This document shows positions 6,514-11,340 of a stretch of DNA of 11,340 bases, in pieces. The DNA is taken from contig USET01000024.1 of the NCBI GenBank assembly GCA_900553765.1, forward strand, positions 1 through 11,340. The letters are read 5' to 3'. Position 1 is the stretch's first letter; each line of letters begins with the position of its first letter. Source of the DNA: an uncultured Mycoplasmatota bacterium (lineage in GTDB: Bacteria > Bacillota_I > Bacilli_A > RF39 > UBA660). Below the pieces are notes generated by a model, which ran no database searches, was not told where the DNA came from, and saw nothing but the letters and a program-made list of their open reading frames with translations. Position numbers and translations under genes: made by a program.

Positions 6514-7842
6514 ATGTATCATTTTATCGGAATTAAAGGATCAGGAATGAGTGCACTCGCACAAATTATGCATAGATTAGGATATCAGGTGCAAGGGAGT
6601 GATGTAGAAGAACATTTTTTTACTCAAGTTGGTTTAGAAGAGTTAAATATCCCTATTTTGCCATTTTCAGCGGATAATATTAAAGAGGGAATGTTTATTG
6701 TAAAAGGAAATACGTTTGGAGAAGATCACCCAGAGGTAAAAAAAGCAGAAGAACTACGACTTCCGATTTTTACTTATCAAGAGATGGTAGGAAAATTAAC
6801 GAAGAAGTTTGATACGATTTGTGTTGCAGGATGTCATGGAAAGACGACGACGACTGCGATGCTTGCCCACGTGTTAGGTGAATTAAAAGGAGCAAACTAT
6901 CTGATAGGTGACGGAACAGGATACGCAGCGAAAGATAATCCTTATTTCGTATTAGAATCATGTGAGTATCAAAGACATTTCTTAGCTTATACACCGACAT
7001 ATGCGATCATTACGAATATCGAATTAGATCATGTCGATTATTTTAAAGATATCGATGATGTAATTGATGCTTATCAATCATTTGCAAATAAAGCAGAGAA
7101 GATGGTAATTGCTTGTGGAGATGATCCATATACACATGCGTTAGAAGTAAATCGTCCAATTTTCTATTACGGATTAGATGATGACAATGATATTTTAGCG
7201 AAGAATGTAGAGTATCATGAAAATGGAATTTCTTTTGAAGTCTTTGTCGAGGGAAATTACTATGGCTATTTTGATGTCCCATTCTTTGGGAAGCACATGT
7301 TATTAAATACACTTGCTGTTATTGCAGTTTGTTATTATGAACGTATGGAAGCAAAAGAAGTATCGAAGGTATTAAAGACTCATCAAGGAGCTAAGAGACG
7401 TTTTACAGAAACAGTGCTTGGAGATGTTGTCTTAATCGATGATTATGGACATCATCCGACGGAAGTGCGCGCGACGATCAAGGCGGCAAAACAAAAATAC
7501 CCAAATAAGAAGTTGGTTACAGTATTTCAACCACATACTTTTTCTCGTACGAAAGAATTTGCAGAAGGTTTTGCAGAGGCAATGAATCTTGCCGACATGT
7601 CGTATGTGATGGAAATTCATCCAGCAAGAGAAAAACAGGAAGATTTTCCTGATGTTACATCTGATCTTATCATCGATAAGTTGGAGCACGGTGCACCGAT
7701 TAAAATGGAAGATGCAGATGAATTATTACAATATCGCGATGCAGTAATTTTATTTATGAGTCCAAATGATTTATCTGTACTGGAAGACGCGTTGAAAGAA
7801 AAAATTGAAAAAAGATTAGAAGACGAAAAAGAAAACCACTAG
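6514..7842 (+). CDS. murC: UDP-N-acetylmuramate--L-alanine ligase MurC
   Basis: A 442-residue cytoplasmic Mur ligase that adds L-alanine to UDP-N-acetylmuramic acid using ATP, the first peptide-stem step of peptidoglycan synthesis. The N-terminal Rossmann motif HFIGIKGSGMSALAQIM (3-19) and the following GYQVQGSD are MurC-specific and close to the Bacillus form. The ATP-binding P-loop GCHGKTTTT starts at 106 with K110. The central domain contains NIELDHVDYF, and the C-terminal domain has DDYGHHPTEVRATIKAAK and FQPHTFSRTKEF, both Mur ligase landmarks. Length matches the family. The AGGAG site supports the ATG at 6514. It has its own promoter and terminator and shows the organism builds a cell wall. 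Confidence 0.96.
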   Translation: MYHFIGIKGSGMSALAQIMHRLGYQVQGSDVEEHFFTQVGLEELNIPILPFSADNIKEGMFIVKGNTFGEDHPEVKKAEELRLPIFTYQEMVGKLTKKFDTICVAGCHGKTTTTAMLAHVLGELKGANYLIGDGTGYAAKDNPYFVLESCEYQRHFLAYTPTYAIITNIELDHVDYFKDIDDVIDAYQSFANKAEKMVIACGDDPYTHALEVNRPIFYYGLDDDNDILAKNVEYHENGISFEVFVEGNYYGYFDVPFFGKHMLLNTLAVIAVCYYERMEAKEVSKVLKTHQGAKRRFTETVLGDVVLIDDYGHHPTEVRATIKAAKQKYPNKKLVTVFQPHTFSRTKEFAEGFAEAMNLADMSYVMEIHPAREKQEDFPDVTSDLIIDKLEHGAPIKMEDADELLQYRDAVILFMSPNDLSVLEDALKEKIEKRLEDEKENH

Positions 7843-7858
7843 AATGAAGTGGTTTTTT
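7832..7858. terminator. Shared bidirectional terminator between convergent murC and the metallopeptidase gene
   Basis: A 9-bp perfect stem, AAAACCACT (7832-7840) and AGTGGTTTT (7848-7856), with a 7-nt loop. T's to 7858 serve murC. On the minus strand the stem is followed by TTTTCTTTTT, so it can end both transcripts. It overlaps the murC stop codon and abuts the opposing stop. Confidence 0.85.
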
Positions 7859-9111
7859 AGTAGTATGTTTTTTGTACGGACTCTAGTTGATAAGTTCCAT
7901 CTGCTGTACGAATTAGGTTTTGTTCTAGGAAATTTGTATTTTGAAATATCGCAAATGCAGGATCGTTTTCATAGATAGTATCATAAAGAAGTGTACGACC
8001 ATCTTCTTCAAAAGTATAAATGGAAAAATGAGTTGGTATACCATAGGGAAGTGGATTTTTCACATATTGATATCTATACAATTTATCATTGATAAAGACA
8101 TATGTCGAACTCACATTTTTTAATAGTGTTTGAAAATCCTGATTGTTTTTGAATTCGTCATCTGTTTTATAGAAATCGGGAGGGGTTATATCTACATTTT
8201 CATATGTATCTTTTATATAATTTAAAACTTGTTCTACTTTTCCTTCGTCCTGAAGTCGTTCATATAAAGCGTTTTTAATAGGTTCTAAACTTCCTGTATT
8301 ATTGCTTGCTAAAATTGCATTTGGGCCAATGATTTCAGCCATCATTTCAACAGCGAGCATCGTGTAAAAATACCCTTGATTATCGCGATATAATAAATTG
8401 CTACAATAAGTGGTGATCGCTTCTTCTGCCCATTTGTCTTTGAATGCTGGAGTGATCGCATGTTCTAATTCGTGTGTTACAACTTCTATCTGATTTTTAG
8501 CAAGTACGATATAGTTACCTAGGATGTTAAAAAGTCCCTTCTGACCTACATAATATGCTTCTGGACCTTCGATGTTGTCTACTTCGTTAATTTTGATGGA
8601 ACTTAATTTTTTAGTTGCATATTCTAGATCAAATGATGCATCTTTATTTGCGGTGGTGATGATATCCGTAATCGTTTGATGATATTCTGGTGGAATTTGT
8701 TTGTTTTCTTGTAATAATTCTTGTAATTCTTGTTGTAGTTCGTAATCTGATTCCAATTTTGTAATAGAAATTGGCTTTGAAGATAAATTTTGTAAGTTAA
8801 AAGGGCTTAAGAGTGTACCTGTTGCTCGATAGTTGATATAAGTTAGTAGAGCACTCTGACCAGAAGCTGTTACGACGTTGATTGCGATCGCATATTTTAA
8901 AAGTTGCTTTAAAAGTTTTTTTTGGTTTTCCAACTGTTTTACCTGAATTTGAAAATTCATTTGATTTCAGTTGGGCTCGTAATAATAGTTTTTCTTTTTC
9001 TTCTGCAGTTAATCGTGTGCTTTTATGGATCATCTCTGTGCAAGATCGAATGACATCTTGATCTACAGCTTCATCGATTACTTTTTTATATTCATCAAAA
9101 TATTGTTTCAA
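7857..9111 (-). CDS. Membrane-linked HExxH (gluzincin-like) metallopeptidase, reading frame interrupted at an A8 run
   Basis: Two minus-strand frames make one gene. The first starts at TTG 9111, behind Shine-Dalgarno AGAGGA and 14 nt after the rnhC stop. It encodes MKQYFDEYKKVIDEAVDQ... up to the A8 run at 8916-8923. The second carries the rest to TAA at 7857. Its own ATG (8960) has no Shine-Dalgarno and a TGA three codons upstream, so an independent start is unlikely. Removing one A gives a 417-residue protein: charged N-terminus, possible membrane helix (about 71-92), then a large domain with HELEH (H213, E214, H217) and KWAEEAITTY (E229/E230). These are the zinc and catalytic residues of peptidase MA-like gluzincins. 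The substrate is unknown. It lies downstream of rnhC in one transcription unit. As literally read, the catalytic part would be poorly translated. Confidence 0.68.
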
Positions 9112-9125
9112 GATAATTCCTCTTT

Positions 9126-10087
9126 CTATTTTAATTGTTGTTTAATTTTTTCTGTGTTTTTAAAATTTAGTTTTGCAATTTCATTTAATATTTCAATTCC
9201 ATGTTTTTTTACGAGACGAAGTGCGACTTCATCTACTTTTTCTCCAGCACCTTTTGGTAAAAAAGCATCTACTTTATCTTCTAATTTACGAAATTCTTTT
9301 AGGAAGATGAAACGACTAATTAAAGATGCGCAAGCAACTGAAAGGCATTTATCTTCGGCTTTGGTCATAAACGTAATATTTCTTACGACGTTTCCAGCAT
9401 CCTTTAAATAGTTGTAATAAACGTATGGTTTCGCAAATTGATCAACGACGACATAATCGATATTCGTCTGTTCATTGATTAAGTGTGCGAGGGCTTGATT
9501 ATGTAAGATCGCTTTCATCTTGTTCATATTGATATCTTCATTTCGATGTAAATTATATTTTTCATTTGAAAGAACGATACTATAATAAGGAATCTTTTTG
9601 ATGAGTTTTGGAACGATTTCCAATATTTTTTCATCGTTTAATTTTTTGGAGTCTTTGACTCCTAATTCTTCTAGGAAAGGAATGTTTTCCTTTGCTACGT
9701 ATGCAGCGGTAACGACGATAGGCCCAAAATAATCTCCTGTTCCAACTTCGTCACTTCCAATACTATTAGATTGATAGACTTTCTTTTCAAATCTTTCTTG
9801 CTCTGGAGAAACATCCTTCTTATCCTTTTTTTCTTTCTTATCGCTATTGGTTTCTTCTATTTTCTTACCTGGATTTAAATTTTGTTCTACCGTCTTCCAC
9901 ATTGCAGCATCGATATCGGCACTAACTCCTTGAAATACAGCTTTTCCAGATTCGTATAAAGTTACGACAGTATCTGCTTCATCTGCTTGAAATACTGCGT
10001 AAGCAGGAGTTTTAGGCCTTTTTTTATCTGCAAAGTATCGATCATCTTCTGTTTTGTATTTTCACTTACTTTTAATGTTATTGTCAC
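9126..10087 (-). CDS. rnhC: Ribonuclease HIII, reading frame interrupted at an A7 run
   Basis: RNase HIII cuts the RNA strand of RNA-DNA hybrids. The C-terminal frame, whose first ATG is at 9902, has the signature IGSDEVGTGDYFGP, later VVVDQFAKPY, and TKAEDKCLSVACASLISRF, so the acidic active-site residues are present. Upstream of 9902 the same frame reads PAYAVFQA...VVTLYESGKAVFQG, the typical N-terminal TBP-like domain, back to a TGA at 10062-10064. The true start is in another frame: GTG at 10087, encoding MTITLKVSENTKQKMIDTLQ, with Shine-Dalgarno GGTGAT (10093-10098) 5 nt away. Adding one A to the A7 run (10019-10025) joins them into a normal 320-residue enzyme. A Lys/Glu-rich linker separates the domains. 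It is divergent from cvpA, as in related Firmicutes, and upstream of the metallopeptidase gene. Confidence 0.85.
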
Positions 10088-10092
10088 AATTC

Positions 10093-10098
10093 ATCACC
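10093..10098 (-). promoter_or_regulatory. Shine-Dalgarno that fixes the rnhC GTG start
   Basis: GGTGAT on the minus strand matches the 16S 3' end and lies 5 nt before GTG 10087. This supports a start in the N-terminal frame rather than at ATG 9902. A TATGAT/TAAAAT candidate -10 (10105-10115, minus) lies upstream without a clear -35. Confidence 0.55.
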
Positions 10099-10138
10099 AC
10101 ATCCATTTTATCATAAAAAGGCGGAAGAAGAAAATGTT

Positions 10139-10168
10139 TTGACTTTTATAGTAAAAGTGTAATATAAT
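10139..10168 (+). promoter_or_regulatory. Sigma-A promoter for cvpA-trxA
   Basis: -35 TTGACT (10139-10144), 18-bp spacer, perfect -10 TATAAT (10163-10168). An 8-bp inverted repeat, TAGTAAAA (10149-10156) and TTTTACTA (10168-10175), flanks the -10. The Shine-Dalgarno GAGAGG (10176-10181) precedes ATG 10190. Confidence 0.78.
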
Positions 10169-10189
10169 TTTACTAGAGAGGATGGGTAT

Positions 10190-10909
10190 ATGAATTTTAT
10201 AGATATTATAATCTTAATCATTCTAGCATTCGGGGCATTACTCGGTTGGAAACATGGGTTTTTCTCACAATTAGTTTCTTTTGTTGGAGTTCTTTTAATT
10301 TTTGTATTAGCTTTTTTCTTAAAAGGGTATGTATCGCAGTTTTTCTATCAATATTTACCGTTTTTTGAGTTTGGTGGTGCTCTCAAAGGAGTAACTGTTT
10401 TAAATATTGCACTTTACGAAATGATAGCTTTTTTAATCATGGTAAGTATCCTAGTAGTCGTTTTTAAAGTTGTGTTGTTTGCAACAGATGTCTTAGAGAC
10501 AGTGTTAAAACTGACGATCATTTTAGGAATTCCATCTAAAATATTGGGAGCCATTTTTGGGGCTTTGGAATATTTGGTGTTTGTATTTATCGGACTTTTT
10601 ATTCTATCGACGCCTGCTTTTAATCTCGATTTTACAGGATCGAAGTTTTATGGAGCACTATTAAAGCACACTCCAGTATTATCAAATATAGTATCCGATA
10701 ATTTAAAGATGTTTGAAGAGTTTGCTTCGTTGAAGGATAAATATGAAGAGGAGACAGACGCAAATCAATTTAATTTAGAGACACTTGATTTGTTCTTAAA
10801 ATACCACATTACTGATGTGAATTCAGTAGAGACTTTAATCGAGCATGATAAACTGAAATTAAATGGAGTAGAAGAAGTATTGGATAAATATAAGAAGGAG
10901 GAAAAATAA
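10190..10909 (+). CDS. CvpA family integral membrane protein with long C-terminal extension
   Basis: A 239-residue protein. The N-terminus NFIDIIILIILAFGALLGWK followed by HGFFSQLVSFVGVLL is the CvpA signature. Four hydrophobic helices are visible (about 4-22, 27-47, 75-100, 115-143). CvpA proteins are inner-membrane proteins named for colicin V production in E. coli; their molecular role is poorly defined, so none is claimed here. Typical CvpA proteins are about 160-180 residues; this one has a charged, soluble extension from about 165 to 239. The family assignment is also supported by position: in Bacillus and Staphylococcus cvpA lies close to rnhC and transcribed away from it. The stop codon overlaps the trxA start (TAATG), indicating translational coupling. 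Confidence 0.85.
   Translation: MNFIDIIILIILAFGALLGWKHGFFSQLVSFVGVLLIFVLAFFLKGYVSQFFYQYLPFFEFGGALKGVTVLNIALYEMIAFLIMVSILVVVFKVVLFATDVLETVLKLTIILGIPSKILGAIFGALEYLVFVFIGLFILSTPAFNLDFTGSKFYGALLKHTPVLSNIVSDNLKMFEEFASLKDKYEEETDANQFNLETLDLFLKYHITDVNSVETLIEHDKLKLNGVEEVLDKYKKEEK
10895..10901 (+). promoter_or_regulatory. Consensus Shine-Dalgarno for trxA inside the cvpA 3' end
   Basis: AAGGAGG, 7 nt before ATG 10909. It encodes part of the cvpA Lys/Glu tail and fixes the trxA start. Confidence 0.8.
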
Positions 10910-11220
10910 TGGAGATATTACATGCGACAAATGATAATTTTCACGATCTTACGAAGGAAGGATATGTATTAGTTGATTTCTTTGCAACTTGGTGTGGACC
11001 TTGTAAAATGTTAGGACCAGTTTTAGAAGAGATCGCTAGTACGAGAAGCGAAGTGAAAATTGTGAAAGTTGATATCGATGAAGCAATGGATATTGCACGT
11101 TCTTTTGGAATTATGAGCGTACCAACAATGATTTTATTTAAGGACGGGAAAGAAGTATCTAAAAAGACAGGGTATATGCCAGAACCTTTATTGACAAAAT
11201 GGATAGAAGAAAATAAATAG
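10909..11220 (+). CDS. trxA: Thioredoxin
   Basis: A 103-residue cytoplasmic disulfide reductase. It has the full thioredoxin layout: strand YVLVDFFATWCGPCKM with the redox-active CGPC, VKIVKVDID, a Gly-Ile-Met-Ser-Val-Pro-Thr stretch with the cis-proline, then FKDGKEVSKKTGYMPEP and a final helix. Length is normal. The ATG overlaps the cvpA stop by one base. In related Firmicutes trxA sits downstream of mutS2 in the same neighbourhood. It contrasts with the Cys-less thioredoxin-fold protein at 861-1355. No terminator follows before the next gene, so transcription probably continues. Confidence 0.96.
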   Translation: MEILHATNDNFHDLTKEGYVLVDFFATWCGPCKMLGPVLEEIASTRSEVKIVKVDIDEAMDIARSFGIMSVPTMILFKDGKEVSKKTGYMPEPLLTKWIEENK

Positions 11221-11228
11221 GTAACAAT

Positions 11229-11340
11229 ATGAGAGAGATAAAGGTAAATGGAACATATCGTCATTTTAATGGACATATCATAACAGTTCTTGCGATTGCA
11301 AAACATACAGAGACAATGGAAGATCTCGTTATTTATCAGC
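11229..11340 (+). CDS. DUF1653 family protein, 3' end outside the window
   Basis: A partial frame of 37 codons from ATG 11229, eight bases after the trxA stop. The translation MREIKVNGTYRHFNGHIITV followed by LAIAKHTETMEDLVIYQ fits the small DUF1653 family, whose members start with a Y-R-H-F-K/N-G segment and continue I-A-x-H-T/S-E-T-x-E-x-L-V-x-Y. Function is unknown. Only a weak Shine-Dalgarno (AGG at 11219-11221) is present, so translation may be coupled to trxA. No stop is reached. Confidence 0.72.
   Translation, partial: MREIKVNGTYRHFNGHIITVLAIAKHTETMEDLVIYQ

Noticed and set aside
6248..6550. A 100-codon plus-strand frame overlapping the end of the M23 gene and the start of murC
   Set aside because: It is out of frame with both well-supported genes, crosses a strong terminator and promoter, and has no family features.
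7857..8960. The metallopeptidase as an independent gene starting at ATG 8960
   Set aside because: No Shine-Dalgarno precedes it, and the upstream frame with a good ribosome site continues naturally into it if one A is removed.
9025..9411. Plus-strand 128-codon frame opposite rnhC and the metallopeptidase start
   Set aside because: It is a low-complexity Phe/Ser-rich shadow of Lys/Glu-rich coding on the other strand, with no ribosome site or recognisable domain.
9126..9902. RNase HIII starting at ATG 9902
   Set aside because: Conserved N-terminal domain sequence lies upstream in the same frame, and there is no ribosome site at 9902.
1..11340. Defence system, prophage, insertion sequence, CRISPR, tRNA or riboswitch
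   Set aside because: No transposase, integrase, phage or nuclease-effector genes, direct-repeat array or structured RNA was seen; the window is mainly housekeeping genes.

Overview
The window is AT-rich DNA from a low-GC, walled Gram-positive (Firmicutes/Bacilli-type) bacterium. The evidence is the gene content (Tex, MurC, an M23 peptidoglycan hydrolase, RNase HIII next to CvpA and thioredoxin), strong AGGAGG-type ribosome binding sites, sigma-A promoters and many short hairpin-plus-T-tract terminators. TGA is a stop codon here (it ends the leucine-rich repeat gene just before a terminator) and tryptophan is TGG, so this is not the Mycoplasma code. A gut lineage related to RF39/Erysipelotrichia is plausible from the BspA-like and helicase-associated-repeat proteins, but that is inference.

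Layout. 1-762: 3' part of a BspA-like leucine-rich repeat surface protein, broken by one in-frame TAA. 861-3524: a two-gene operon with a membrane-anchored thioredoxin-fold protein that lacks the CxxC, then the RNA-binding accessory factor Tex. 3586-5052: a protein built from six repeats resembling the helicase-associated (HA) domain, with no helicase. 5142-6419: a secreted coiled-coil M23 peptidase (PcsB/EnvC-like). 6514-7842: murC. The next two genes are on the minus strand and converge on murC at a shared terminator: RNase HIII (10087-9126), then a membrane-linked HExxH metallopeptidase (9111-7857). Divergent from rnhC is a plus-strand operon, cvpA (10190-10909) and trxA (10909-11220), followed by the start of a DUF1653 gene cut by the window end.

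Functional themes are cell wall (MurC makes the precursor, the M23 enzyme cuts the polymer), nucleic-acid housekeeping (Tex, RNase HIII) and redox (TrxA). The rnhC/cvpA/trxA block is a shrunken form of the Bacillus/Staphylococcus rnhC-zapA-cvpA-polX-mutS2-trxA neighbourhood.

The most notable observation is that three reading frames are interrupted. The LRR gene has a nonsense codon in a perfectly periodic repeat. The two adjacent minus-strand genes each carry a frameshift that maps best to an A-homopolymer: rnhC is one A short (A7) and the metallopeptidase has one A too many (A8). They could be assembly errors, true lesions, slippage sites or phase-variable tracts; the sequence alone cannot decide. 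I found no RNA genes, insertion sequences, CRISPR arrays or riboswitches, and no gene-free stretch over 300 bases.
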